A program made the position numbers and the translations under genes. DNA of 64,000 nucleotides from Polysphondylium violaceum. Its lineage: Eukaryota > Evosea > Eumycetozoa > Dictyosteliales > Dictyosteliaceae. Of this stretch, positions 31,451 to 44,396 are shown one piece after another. Position 1 is the first letter of the stretch; every line of letters starts with the position of its first letter. Under the pieces are notes generated by a model. It did no database searches and was not told where the DNA came from. It saw only the letters and a list, made by a program, of their open reading frames with translations. The DNA lies in the NCBI GenBank assembly GCA_000277445.1, contig AJWJ01000039.1, forward strand, positions 1-64,000. Reading direction: 5' to 3'.

Positions 31451-34400
31451 ATGACTGATATTTTTTTTAAACAACTTTATACATTTTCAAGCAAATTCAA
31501 AGACAATTCAAGTATTTTCAAGGATGAAAAGAGTATCATTTTTGAGTCTTTTTTAGATTGCTTAATCTCTTTGGATATCCCACATGTCCAGGCTCAATCT
31601 CTTTTATCCTCGACCATAGATCAATTGTCGGAACACAACAACAATGAAAACGTTTTATATGTGCATATATTGTTATTGGCATCTAAAGGTCTATTGAATA
31701 GATTGTTGACAATCAGTCAAGATCAAGAACAAGTGGCTCAAGTGGACAAAAAGGTTATTGAAAATTTATTTTTAAAATGTTATTTTCCTTTATTGGTGGT
31801 TGAAAATGATAATGATGATTTCATTTTCAAAAAAGTTGTCGAGATAGTTACTGGTTTTCTTTTACCAATTTATAGATTTGATTCAAATTCGTTTTCATGT
31901 GTAGTTGATAAATTTATTGAATTATCAAGTAGACTTTATAATACCATATTAGATGAATCAAAAGAATTATTGTTAAATACCAATAATAATAGTAATAATA
32001 GCAGTAGTAATAATAATATAAAGAATAATAATAATGCAAAAATAATTATATTATTAAAGAAATTTTTTGAAAATGTAAATAATAGTAGTAATCTAGAAAT
32101 TCAATCAATTAAAGAGTTTAGATTAAAAATATTTAAAGATTCAATTCATTTATTATTATCATTTGGTTTAATTGATGTTAGAAATACTATTATGACAGAA
32201 TTAATTAGACCTTTAATAGAGAATCAAGATGAATTATTTAAAGAATTGAATGAAATCATTTATAAAATGATCTTGAATGATATGGGTGTCACTGTCTCTA
32301 TTGATGGCTATAAATTATTATCATTATTTGTTGATCAAAATTATTTTAATAGTTTTGTCTTTGATTCAAGATTTTGGGAATCATTAATTGTAAGTATATT
32401 TATTTAAAATATCAGATTATGAAGACTTTAAAAACTAATATACACTTAAATTATTATTATAGAAAGGATTAAAAGATATTGAACCATTAAATAAAAAAAG
32501 ATCAAGTTATATATTAAAAAAAGTGATAAAGATTTGTATTGAACAAGAGAATGAATTGGATAAATATCAAGATCAATGGCAAAAGTATTTTAAATGGTCA
32601 AGTAGAGAAGGTTTACAATTACAAAAGTTGTGGAATACATTCTTTTTAATTTATGAATCATTGGATGAATTTACTCTTCATTTAATTTCACCAGTATGGA
32701 AAGAGTTGGACAGTTTAATTATTTTAAATTCCTCAATGACAAAGTTAGATTTTCATTGGATAGATATTTTATTTGATAGAGCAATGACTCATCAAAATCC
32801 AGCAGTTATTAAAGCATTGGTGATTGAAATTTTAAATTCAAAACAATATACCAAGTACCTTCCACTGGAGTTTGTTACAGGTACTTTAATTCAATCGGTT
32901 TCCAATCCAATTTTATATAAAGGTGTAACAGAAGCAACCATTCATACAAGTGTTCAATTCTTTTTCAATAACTATTTTGATTCACTAGATTGTGTAGAAA
33001 AGAAATCAACTTTATACAACTCTCTTTTCACCAGTATGGTAGAAAATCATTTTTATAAGGATTTTTTAACAAATCTTGTAAAGTTTATTCAAGACTCTTG
33101 CCAGAGAACTAAAGAAAACATTCCATTGGTAAATGATAAATTCTTTTCAACTCTTTACAATTTGTTAGAAATTGCAGTTAAAAGACTTCATAATACTGGT
33201 AGACTTAGAATTTATAAATATTTAATTAAAATATTGGCTCGTATTACAATATTTGATCAATTTAGCTATCAAAAGGTTTCAAAACTTTTTTCAACAATTC
33301 CTTTATCACTTCATACAAATGTTAAATATCACCAGCTTTTAAAACAATATTTAAATTGTTTTAATGAAAAAGATTGGTTATTTAATAATATAAAGAAAGA
33401 TTTAGATAATAGTAGTGATGACAATGACCAAGGAGTTATAGTTGATAAAGATTTAATAATCAAATTTAAAACAGAATCTTTTATTAAAACTAGAATGGTT
33501 TGTTATTTAAATCAAGATCAATATAATTTAATAATTGAATTTATTTTAAATTCATGTAAATCATCTTTTATCAGCAATAGCAATAATAGTAATAGTGATT
33601 ATAAAAAGATCATCAATTTAGCATCAATATTATCAATTTCACATTTACCATATCACAATTTAGATTCAATAATATCAATTTCAGAATTTTCTAAAATATT
33701 TATCAATTATTTAACTTCAACAATGAATCAACCAATTTCAAAAGATCCAATAGTATTATTAGAATTGGAGGAATCTTTGTTTTTAATTTTATCAAATATG
33801 GTTAAATATTTGGACAACAGTGAAATTCATCGATATTTAAATCTAGTTTTCAAACAAATTGATTCAGTTTTAACTTTTGATCAAACAGATTTAAGTCAAA
33901 TTCAAAAAGTTGTTTTGGTTCAAAGATTATTTGGTATTTTTAGAGAGAGATCAAATATTAAAACAACCAATTTTACAATCCAACAAGTTGAAAAAGTATT
34001 GGAATACTTGTTTAGACTCGAGTTGGTTAAAAAAAGTAATCAAGATAAATCAATTAATGATCATTGGGGTAGTATAAATTCTTATTTTATCAAAACAAAA
34101 TGGATGTTGGGTAGAAATCTTTTTGATTTTATCTTATCAAATATCAGCAATATTAAAGAATCTAGCTTACTTTTAACCAAAAGTAGAGAATATCTTGATG
34201 TGCTTTTGGAGGAATTGAGTGGATCAAACTTTTATTGTTCATTGCCAGTATTTCATTGTCTCTCTATGATTTTCCCAATCGGTGCCCGTGTGGATATCTC
34301 TGATGAAAATAGTGCATTTGATCAAGAAATTTTTGAAAAAGTTTTATATAGCGCTTGGACAACAGCCAGAGATCCAGGCACTCTTACCTATATGGGTTGT

Positions 34401-36335
34401 TTTGTTCAACTTGCCTATCATCCACAAGTGGTATCAAAACAAGTTGATCAAGATTCCTACAATCACCATGAATGCCTTGCTAGATATTTAAAAAAAACAA
34501 GCGAACAAAGTCAATACACATTTGGTCTCGGCAATTTGTTGGCATTAAAAATAACAAGCATTTGGAAAGAATATCCAGAGATTGCGAATCTCTATGTTGA
34601 AGAGATCTATGACTTTATTGTAAATGGGCCATTACCAAGAGAAGATAGTGACCTTGCTTTAGAGAGTCAAGGCGCTATGCATATGTATGAGCCATTGATT
34701 GGTATTCCATCGCACGTTTTTAATCTTCATCAAGATTCTGCTTGTGAAACTAGTCAAGACGAAGAAAAGTTTGGATTTGGTACCGCACCATTTAAAGAAT
34801 CATTTGGTCGTGCTGTATTTGCCGTTTTTATTAAAAATATTGCCCAACTTGCCCAAGACAAAGAATCACCAAAACATAGTCTATACAATAATCTCCTCAA
34901 TGATATTGGATTTAAATTTGTTGAAATGAATTTTGATGCCGAGTTTACCAAGAAAAAGGAATATATTCTCAATACATTACCTCACAGAAAAAAGATTAGA
35001 ATTTGGCAAACCCTTTGTACCATTTCACCCTATATCAATCCAGACGAGGGCAAGTTGAATCAATTTGCCGATCAATTGATAAAGATTTTTTATCTATTTA
35101 ATTTGCCATCAGTTAGAAGATATGTCAATATATTTATTGTAAACTTTATGAAACGTTATCATCAAATTATTGATTCACATCTTTTACAATTGGTAGACAA
35201 TGTCAATCTTCGTGGTGATATTCTTAGCTCTATTGTAGTCACTGCTGGAAATGTTTTGCTAAACATTGAAAACAATGATCAACTCTTTGAAAAGGTATTT
35301 TGCAAGATTTTGGCACTTGGTTGCTCTGGCCATATGATTGTTAAAGTGGTAGCATGTTCGATGATTTCACAATTGATTGATAATATGTCAGACCTCAAGA
35401 ATAGATTATCACCAGGCTTAATGGTCTATCTTGCCCATTTGGATTTCTTTTTCAAAAACAATGCACAAGCTGCCAAGTCATTGGAAAAACAAAAGGGTCA
35501 AAATGGTACAGAAAGTGATAAGGAGTTAATATCACCTGAGTTCGAAAATATCTTTTACAATATTCCCGTCCTGGAAATCCTTTCACCAACTGAAATTATT
35601 AATCCTGGTATATTTGATTTTCTATTAAATGATTATAACTCTCTCTTAATTGACAAGGAGCTAAAGAATAATTTAATTAAAAAGTCTAAAAATAATGTTA
35701 AACAAGACAATGTAGATGAAAAAGAAGAGGAGGGACAACAAGAAAAAATTAATTCTATTCAGGATGTTGATGAATATATTGAAAACAATCCAACCTCCTA
35801 TCAAAAGAAAATATTACCATGGGCAGAGCTTGATTTGGAATCTAGAGATTCTCTTGGCAAGAAAGTTAAACAAGATGTTATTATATGTGCATCCTTTGTT
35901 GACAAGGTACCCAATCTTGCAGGGTTGGTAAGAACCTCTGAAATATTTAATATCTCAACATTGGTGATACCAGATATCAAGGTCATGTCCGATCCAGCCT
36001 TTCTTCAAATCACAGTAGCCTCTGAAAAATGGTTAAATGTAGAAGAAGTAAATCCCACCAATCTTAAAGACTATCTTTTAGCCAAGAAAAAAGAAGGATA
36101 TTCGCTATTGGGCGTGGAGCAAACTTCAACCAGTAAACAATTGAATCAATATACTTTTCCACAAAAATCACTTCTCCTCCTCGGCCATGAAAAAGAAGGT
36201 ATACCCGCTGAATACATTAATTTGCTTGACCAATGCATTGAAATTCCCCAAATGGGTATCACCCGTTCACTCAATGTCCATGTCAGTGGCTCGATCTTGA
36301 TCTGGGAATACACCAAACAACAATTAAATAAATAG
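31451..36335 (+). CDS. tarbp1: tRNA (guanosine-2'-O-)-methyltransferase, TARBP1/Trm3 type (2 exons)
   Basis: Exons 31451-32389 and 32463-36335 join in phase 0, giving about 1,603 residues, close to human TARBP1. The long N-terminal part is an alpha-helical, HEAT-like scaffold. The last ~160 residues are a SPOUT (SpoU) methyltransferase domain: NLAGLVRTSEIFNISTLVIP (motif 1), LLLLGHEKEGIPAEYI (motif 2) and IPQMGITRSLNVHVSGSILI (motif 3 knot). This enzyme methylates the 2'-OH of G18 in tRNA using S-adenosylmethionine. The second exon starts KGLKDIEPLNKKRSS, directly continuing the scaffold. Assignment is firm from the C-terminal motifs and length. Confidence 0.93.
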
Positions 36336-36504
36336 AGAGAATCAACCGTTTTTTTCATTCCAAGAATTCTTTTTTTCATTTAAAAATTGTGTGTTTTTCG
36401 AAATTTGGCATTTTATTTTTTTTTTGCATTTTTTCAAAAAATATCATCTTTGCAATAGCTCTACAGATAGATAAATGATATTGATTGAATAAATACAAAT
36501 ATAT

Positions 36505-39140
36505 ATGAATAGTGTTTATGATTATGACTTTTTCACAAAAGAGGAATATATAGATTTCTTTACAAATTTATTATTGTCTTTGTATTCAAAAGAGATTGAA
36601 AATGTGTTGTGTGAATCTGATCCTACACAATTCTATAGCTTGGTCGTAGAGTATGTAGATTATCTGGTAGAGTGAATAGATCGTCAATCTTTGTAAATAC
36701 TAATATTGAAACCAACTTAGATTCTCGAGTATTATAGAAGGAGATGTTAATATGGGACCATTGTTTTTAACAGAGCCAATTAAACTATTAGATTTATTTA
36801 ATGAAGCATGTTTGGTAACACAAGAAAAGGTTTTGGATAAATTAAAAAACGAACAACAACCTATTTCGAGACAAAATTCCAATGGGTCGGTATCGGCGTC
36901 CCTTGATCCCTCTGCAGCCTCTCAGATAGACAACTCTTTTGCAATAGTTAGACCTACATATTCGATAAAGAAAAACTGTAAAATTAGAATATGTAATCTT
37001 CCAAATTACAAAGAGCTAAAGAAATCACCGTTACCTCGATCCATTGATTTGGGTCATTTTGTAGAATGTCGTGGAACAATAGTAAGATTAAGCTCAACCA
37101 AAGTTTTGGAGAAGACAAAATACTTTCAATGTCCCAAATGTTCTTTTATTCACAGTAAGTAGTAATAAGGCAATACGAGAAGACAAATATTAATCATAAC
37201 AACAACAATAATAGAGGTATCAATTGATTTTGAACAACTACAAACAATTATACAACCACCAAAGAAATGTCCAAATCCAGAGTTTAATTGTGCATCAACA
37301 TTTCTAAAGCCTACAGATATTGCAGGTGATACTATAGATATTCAAGAGATAAAGTTACAGGAACAAGTTCAACAATTGGATGCAGGGTCTATACCATCGT
37401 CGGTGGTTGTGGTTTTGCAAGAGGACATGATCGAGGGTTGTCAAGTAGGTGATGATATAGTTGTCAGTGGTGTAGTTGTGCAGAGATGGCAACCAGTTTC
37501 TGCCAATCGTCGATGCCATGTGGAGATTGTTTTAATGGCAAACTATGTTCGTGTTATGAATGAACAAAAGTTTGCCTCTGCCGTAACAGATGAGGTGAGG
37601 AGTATGTTTGAAGAGTTTTGGATCCAACATGAACATTGTCCCCTCGTGGGGAGAAACAAGATTCTCAAAAACATATGTCCAGATGTCTATGGTCTCTATG
37701 TGGTTAAATTGGCGCTCATGCTTTCGCTCATTGGCGGTGTGGCGGTGGAGGATGAAAACTATGGGCCCAAGAGAAGAGGCAGTTGCCATATGTTGCTGGT
37801 TGGCGAGCCGGGTACGGGTAAATCACAATTTCTAAAGTATGCCGCCAAGATTGTCTCTCGGTCGGTGCTGACCACAGGTCTCGGCTCTACAACGGCGGGT
37901 CTTACAGCCGCTGCTCACAGAGAATCTGGGAGTGATATGGTTTTGGAAGCAGGTGCCTTGGTATTGGCCGACGGGGGTGTGTGTTGCATCGATGAATTTA
38001 ATCAAATTAGTCCTCGAGACAGAACCACCATTCACGAAGCAATGGAACAGCAAACACTCTCTATCGCAAAGGCAGGCACAGTAACCAGACTCAACACTAG
38101 ATCGACCATCATTGCGGCAACTAATGCCAAAGGAAGATATGATCCCAATGAAAGTCTAGTGGTAAACACCAATCTAGGCTCACCCCTACTCAGTAGATTT
38201 GATGTGATCCTTTTGCTACTCGACACCAACAACCATGAATGGGATACACTGGTCTCTGACTACATTCTCAAAGAAGCAATGGGTCTCGAGTCTCTTGTAC
38301 CTATAATAAACAAACAAAATCCCGAAATGGATGGCATGTGGAGTATAGAACTACTTCAATGCTATTTCTATTACATCAAAGGCACCTTTAAACCCAAGAC
38401 TACGCCCGAATGTGAAAAGATATTGAAATCTTATTTTGCACGTCTTAGATCAGGCAATCATATCGTCAGAAGTGAAGCTAGAACCACTGTTAGACTCTAT
38501 GAGAGTCTTATTAGATTGGCACAAGCCCACGCAAGACTCATGTTTCGTAGTAGTGTCGAAGTACAAGATGCCATCATTGCCATCTTTATGATTGAATCTT
38601 CAGTGGATTCAAATTGCATTCTTACAAACCTAAATGCTCAACATTCTATATTCCCTGATGATCCTGATCTAGATTACAGACAATTGGAAAAGATCATTAA
38701 ACAAGCATTGGGTTTACAAAATTTAAACTCTCGTCCTAAACCAAGAGAGAAATCAAAATCAAAGCCAACAAATCATAATGTAAACTCAAATTGGGTAAAT
38801 GATAAATATGATGATAATCCAACCATTGAACAAGATGATGATGATGATAATGATGATGAAAACCAAAATGAAGAATATGAAAATGAAGATGAAGATGAAG
38901 AAGATCAAAATGAGGAATATCGAGATGAATATGATGATAATCCAACGATTGAACAAGATGAAAAAGATGTAGAGCAAAAAGATGAAAAAGAAGAAGAAGA
39001 AAATGATGTTGATGATTTTTGGAATCAAGATGATTTAATCCCAGATGAAGAGGGAGAAGAATTAAATCAAATAGGGGAAACTGAAAACCCTGATGAAAAT
39101 ATAAAAACTAATAATAATAGCAATAATAATAATACAAAAC

Positions 39141-39216
<76 letters not shown>

Positions 39217-39673
39217 CGATGGAGATTTCGATTTGGATTTGGATGAAGATATAATTCCAAAACCTGTACCTAACAATGATAATAACAATAATAGTAACAA
39301 TATAAAAGAAACAAAATTAGATGATTTAGATCAACTAGATGATGATCTATATTCGTTTGGTGACCCAATTACATATAACTCAAATACACATAATTCAAAT
39401 ATAAGCACTAAAACTAAAAGCTATCAAGATAATAATTATGATGATGATGATGATGATTTAGATTTTGATCATTTTGAATCATCACATAATCCATCTGTAA
39501 ATAATAACAATAATAATAATAACAATAACAATAGTAATAATAATGATAATAATGATTTATCAAAAACTACTTCTACTCAACATTCACAGGCTTTAAATAC
39601 ACAAGAGAAAAATGATGAGCTTGTTCAAGATATACTTTTTAATGATGAAATGGAGTGGGATGATGAAGATTAA
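36505..39673 (+). CDS. mcm9: MCM9 DNA helicase (3 exons)
   Basis: Exons are 36505-36650, 36721-37154 and 37215-39673; phases 2 and 1 are consistent, giving about 1,012 residues. It has a zinc-finger region (YFQCPKC ... CPNPEFNC), the MCM9 signature EIKLQEQVQQL, Walker A GEPGTGKSQFLKYAA, Walker B CCIDEFN (IDEFN rather than IDEFD, typical of MCM8/9), and the arginine finger SRFD. The last ~310 residues are acidic and Asn-rich low complexity, including a poly-Asn run at 39140-39213. MCM9 works with MCM8 in homologous-recombination repair and mismatch repair in the nucleus. The start gives a sensible MCM9-like N-terminus (DFFTKEEYIDFF). Confidence 0.93.
39140..39213. repeat. (AAT)n trinucleotide tract in MCM9
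   Basis: A pure AAT run coding for more than 20 consecutive Asn residues in the acidic tail of MCM9. Confidence 0.85.
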
Positions 39674-40133
39674 ATAAACATTATAATTATTGTTTTTAAA
39701 AAGCATATATTCTAGATTTTCAAATTTACTAGTGTCTGGGTAGTTCTATAGAAGATGTGATGGCAATCTCATAAATTGCTAGACAAATACCGAACAATCT
39801 ATTACATTTACATATGACATGACACACCTAAAGTAGTACTCATCTGATTTTTTTATAAATGGGTGTACAGATTAAATTTTTGCAGATAAGAGGTTGACTT
39901 TTATTGGCAAAGCCTGTGACGGCCAATACACCCAAAATATGTAATTAAATAGCATATTTTGGAATACAACTGAAGCTTTACCAATAAAAGTCTTGAAAGG
40001 AAATGTATTTTGAAGTAACCTCTTATCTGTCATCTGCATTTATTTTGTGTATTTTTCAAAAAATAAAATAAAAATCATTCAATTTTTCAAATCATTAATT
40101 TAAACAATAAAATTTACTCCAATTTCATATACA
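39674..40133. other. Spacer between MCM9 and TFIIIC subunit, with a long fold-back
   Basis: This 460-bp spacer is dominated by an inverted-repeat element at 39882-40037. The rest is AT-rich. No coding sequence is seen. Confidence 0.6.
39882..40037. repeat. 156-nt fold-back (inverted-repeat) element
   Basis: The ends are complementary (GCAGATAAGAGGTT at 39882-39895; AACCTCTTATCTG at 40017-40029, then TCATCTGC to 40037). Inner arms also pair: GACTTTTATTGG with CCAATAAAAGTC, and CCAAAATATG with CATATTTTGG around an 11-nt loop. The whole can fold into one long imperfect hairpin. It could be a MITE-like element or the gene of a hairpin RNA precursor. No clear target-site duplication is visible. 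Confidence 0.75.
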
Positions 40134-40940
40134 ATGGAAGATACAGATAAATTAGAGAATAATAATAATAATAAGAAACAAGATAAAGATAAAGATAAAG
40201 ATGAAAATAGTGATGAAGATTATGAATATGGTTATGAATCAAATATCAGTGATGACGATGAATTTAATGTATATGATGTAGAAGAAAATGATGATGAATC
40301 TGAAGAAACTGATAGCACTGACGATACAGAACTATACCAACTGTCTAGCGAAGAAGAAGATATTGATTTTAACCATGAAGATTTAAATGAAGATGAGATT
40401 ATATTACCTGACGACACATTGATCTTGATGGAGATAGATGGCGAGGATCCTGGTTATTTATATGAAAAAGAGTATAGTTTAATTGTAAGTGTTTTTTTAT
40501 TTATTTCAAAAGACTCATCTCTGCTCAACTACTCATACTCTTGATATCATTATGATTAGGGATTAGAATCATCAACACCAATATTAAAAATTGGTGATGT
40601 ATTTTATATGGGCAAATATGACCAAACTTTTGGCACAAAAATGTTTTTTAGAAATGTTAAAAAACAAACAATTTCATTGCCTCTCTCTGCACCGTCATCT
40701 GTAAAAAAAGAAACACTAGAACAAGAAGAACAACAACAATCCTCAACATCCCCTCCCCCATTAGATGAGATTAATAACAATAATAACACGAATAGCAACG
40801 CTAATAATGAAAAATTAAAATCAAATGAAGAAAATGTAGAATCGCTAGTTTATATAAATAAGACCAATAAAAGAATAGTATTTTATAGGGTGGAGGTAGA
40901 AAAGAAGAAATTAATTAATCTTTCAAAACAACCGTCCTAA
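40134..40940 (+). CDS. gtf3c6: TFIIIC subunit GTF3C6/Tfc7-like (2 exons)
   Basis: Exons 40134-40484 and 40560-40940 join in phase 0 (TTAATT|GGATTA), giving about 243 residues. The N-terminal ~95 residues are a highly acidic Lys/Asp/Glu/Asn linker. The conserved core then reads LILMEIDGEDPGYL and, in exon 2, LKIGDVFYMGKYDQTFGTKMFF, matching the small beta-barrel 'TFIIIC subunit 6' domain (LQVD...FAGEYEDTLGT in animals). A short basic C-terminus follows. The protein would help TFIIIC bind the A and B boxes of tRNA genes for RNA polymerase III in the nucleus. Family assignment is good; subunit naming is by analogy. Confidence 0.82.
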
Positions 40941-41743
40941 TCATAGTCAATCCTCATAACGAAATACTGAAAAATGAATTATTTCCTTGTTTTCTATTAT
41001 TACTTTTGCTTATTTGCGCCTTTTTAAATTTATTTTATTTTTCACAAAAAAGAGGATTTCTTTTCAAAGTATCAAAATTTAAAAAAAAAATATCTGGGGG
41101 ATGGTAGGAGAACAATAAATAATCGCTTTTTTTTTCTCTCTCCACACCCGCAACACAAAACACATGATTGCTTGCATGTTTTTAGATGAAATTTAATTAA
41201 TTCCCTAATATTATTGGTGTGGGTATACTTTTAAAAAAAAAAATCTAACCGCCTTCATACGAAAAAAGATCTGAGACATTATTTTTGTTTTCAATCAAAT
41301 GTGGGTGCTGGTAATTTTGTATGATATCATCAAAATTTTTTGCTTTTTTCATGCCAGAGGCCGCTTCCCTTATCAATGAATGTTTTTCAGGCTGAATCTT
41401 TGATCACATGATTATTTTTTTTTTTTAAAATGAATTTTTTCAATTTTTTTTTATTTTTTTTACCCTATTTGTTACCTTTTCCGAGAATGTTTTGTCTTTG
41501 CTGTCAAGGATTTTTTTTGGTTTTTTGAGAAAAACTGACCCTCTTAGCAGAAAGAGCCCTTTGAGAAAAACTCAAGTATCATACTCTTTCATCATCAACC
41601 AAAGATTTTTTTTATTTTTTTTTTTCTTTTTTTTTCTTTTTTTTTTTTAAGTTGTGTGAGGACTTTTTTTTTTTTATAAAAAGACTCGCGAGACGTGTTT
41701 TTTTTTTAGTTTTTCATAAACACATATATATATAAATAAAATA
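40941..41743. other. 0.8-kb spacer upstream of the PLAC8 gene
   Basis: This is extremely T-rich toward its right end (41590-41712). It contains two copies of TTTGAGAAAAACT at about 41524 and 41557 with small hairpin potential between them, and a TATA-like site close to the PLAC8 gene. No coding sequence is seen. Confidence 0.5.
41661..41743 (+). promoter_or_regulatory. Probable core promoter of the PLAC8 gene
   Basis: A T-run leads into TTTATAAAAAG (TATA-like, about 41673-41683), followed by GACTCGCGAGACG, a second T-run and an A-rich leader ending at the ATG at 41744. A TATA box next to oligo(dT) is the standard dictyostelid core promoter. The arrangement suggests strong expression. Confidence 0.55.
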
Positions 41744-42215
41744 ATGTCAGGTTGGGAATATGGTCTTTGCGGTATGTCTATCTAGGTTTTTATCACCGTT
41801 ATTTATCATTATCTAATATATATCTATTTTTTTCAAATCTCTAGATTGCACTAGCGACTGCCGTGTCTGCTGTATCTCTTATTTATGGCCAGCTCTTCAA
41901 GTTATGCAACAAAGAGCTACCGTTGATGGTAGAGAATGTGAAGTTACTGATTGTTTAATCACTGCTCTTTGCTTCCCATGTGCCATCTGTATGACCAGAG
42001 GTGCTATTCGTGACAAACACGGTATTGAAGGTTCTGCTTTCATGGATTGCTTATTGACTTGCTATTGCACTCTCTGCGTTATCCACCAAAACACCATGCA
42101 ATTAAAGTCCAAGGGTGAAAAAGTAAATATCGATTATTTTTTTAATTTAATATAATATATAACTAACACTCTAATTCTTACTATTTTATAGCCAGCCGGT
42201 ATTTTCATGTCTTAA
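41744..42215 (+). CDS. PLAC8-family cysteine-rich membrane protein (3 exons)
   Basis: Exons are 41744-41771, 41845-42122 and 42192-42215; phases 1 and 0 give 109 residues. The protein starts MSGWEYGLCGDCTSDCRVCC and has the PLAC8 core: Cys-rich hydrophobic segments (CLITALCFPCAICMTRGAIRD, DCLLTCYCTLCVIHQ) with an ordered RxxIRxKxGIEGS linker. It ends PAGIFMS. PLAC8 proteins are small membrane-associated proteins, in plants and protists linked to cell-size control or metal transport. C-rich codon choice (ATC, GCC, ACC) suggests high expression. The function in this organism is unknown. Confidence 0.9.
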
Positions 42216-42491
42216 ATTTCCCGATAATCTCTCTTGTCTTTGGCTCGCAGTTGTTTTTTATTACAATTTAATAAATGTACAAATGATTATATATAGAAAT
42301 TTAAAAATAGTTTTTGTTTTAAGGATATTTATAGAAAAATAACCTCACACTTTTTTGATTTGAGTGAGAGGTTATATAGTTTGGAATTTTACAATTTTTA
42401 GATGAGACGCAAATTTTTTTTTTTACTATTTTGATCACTCTAAAAAACGTATGTGTGATCAACTTCATTTGTTCAACAACTTTTATTTTAT
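42216..42491. other. 3' spacer between convergent genes with a hairpin
   Basis: An inverted repeat ATAACCTC (42339-42346) / GAGGTTAT (42368-42375), extended by AC/GT with a small bulge, lies between the PLAC8 and TPR genes, which converge here. It could act in 3'-end formation. The rest is AT-rich. Confidence 0.5.
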
Positions 42492-44396
42492 TTAAAAATC
42501 ATTTTTATTTATAAAATGTAATAAATTTTTATATAAATTCAATAGTGTGATATGACCTTGTTGTCTTGATTCCAACTGGTTAGATTCTTTATAATTTAAG
42601 AGATACAAGAAATGATTAAAATTTTTATAAGGTCCTGGACGATCGGGATCATAGAATTCTTCATGAGGGTTGGATATGTAATTTAAATAGAGCGAATCTA
42701 CCAAATACTCTTTCATGTTAGAGAATAGAGATGTTCTCGTGGTAATGATATTCTTTTCCTCTATACTGTAATCCAATGGATGGGCTCCAACCCAATCGTA
42801 GATATCCGAATAGACTTTGAAAAATACTTCTACATGACTATATAATTCATGAATATTACTTGGTTCTTTGAATAAAATTTGATCATTATCAGTATCTCTA
42901 ATAAGTTGATCAATATTAAACTTGCTTTTATCCAATCCAGGACATAATTGAATAAAATAGCTATAACAGTCTATCAATAGTAATGAAGGGTTAGCTCTTT
43001 GATTACTAATGTCTCGAGAATTATCAAAAAACCATGGTCTTTCAAGACTGATTGATAAATCATCAATTGCCTCCAATTTGTTTGATAAATAATAGTTTGA
43101 TGATCCCCTATCCATTAGAGATTGTTTGGCATAGGGTGATTCAAAATCTTGATCAACAGCAAAGAAATCATTACAATGTTGAATGCATTCTCTATATTTA
43201 CCCAAACGATAGGCCAATGATCCCATTATACTATGTAGCTGATATGCCCAAGGCTGTAATTTCAATGCTTTTCTAAATGTGGAGCAACATAGTTCATATT
43301 GACCTTGTCTACAATACAAATTACCAAGTATTAAGTAACTATCAAACAATATATTTTCACTTTGGAAATAATATTTTTCTCTAACTCTAAGGTATCCATT
43401 TACGTCTTCTTTCATAATTAGACGATTAAAATAACAAGTGGAATCTTGATCTTTATCAATCACTACCAAATCCTTATTTTCATCAATAATTGAAGAAAGT
43501 ATCTCTATAGCTTGATCATCTTCTCTTTTCATTGATTTGATAATTGCCAATGATAATTTTCCATATTTATCTGGATCCTCCTTTAAAAGTTGTGTACTTG
43601 TTTCACTAATAATTGATGGATCATTCAAATTTGATCCTATTAAAATTTTATCTTTTAAATATAATAGCTTTTTAATTATTATTAATATATATTAGAGTTC
43701 TTAAATAAATGAATTTATTAAACATACATTATTTGGATCCAATGCCAATGCTTTATCAAGAAGAGATATTGCTTCACTTGAATCTCTTTCAGGAACATTT
43801 AGTTTACTAATAGCCTTTGAAGCAGAATAATGTATATAGGCTTTTTTATCATTATCAATTTCTTCAGATACAATTCTATAATCAAAAATGATTCCTTGTC
43901 TTTCACAAGTGGCCCTATAAGTTCTATTAAACTCACTCTTTATGTCTGCTCTTAATAGATATGCATCCAGTTTGATATCATTACATAACACTATTCCTTG
44001 AAATATTGATTCTATACATTTGATGATGTCTTTGTTTTTAAAATTTTCAAATGCATCCAACATTATTAAATTATATTTACTATCTCTTTGTTTTTCTTCT
44101 TGTTTTTCTTCTTTTTGTTGTTTATTATTATAATTTGAATTTAATGATGATGATGATGATGAATAATATTGTTTTAAATATCTATTGCCATTATTAAATG
44201 TAATAGATTTGATATTATTATTATTGATTTTTATCTTTTTATCATTATTAATATTAGTGTTGTTGTGATAATTATTATTATTATTACTATTATTTGTTAC
44301 AATATTATAGATAGAAGGTGAAGCTGATGATGACGATGATGATGTTAATAATCTATTTAAATATTTAAACTTTGAGATTCTTTGTATATAACTCAT
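42492..44396 (-). CDS. TPR-containing protein, unknown function (2 exons)
   Basis: Exons 44396-43728 and 43667-42492 join in phase 0 (AAT|CTA), giving about 614 residues. The N-terminus (MSYIQRISKFKYLNRLLTSSSSSSASPS) is basic, Ser-rich and free of acidic residues, compatible with mitochondrial import. A low-complexity Asn/Ser stretch follows. TPR-like helices are seen in EAISLLDKALALDPNN at the exon junction and in LYCRQGQYELCCSTFRKALKLQPWAYQLHSI-type units further on. The C-terminal ~180 residues look globular. TPRs mediate protein-protein contacts. I cannot assign a pathway. Confidence 0.8.

Noticed and set aside
36752-37162. Treating the zinc-region exon of MCM9 as a separate small gene
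   Set aside because: It joins in phase on both sides to exons encoding the rest of MCM9.
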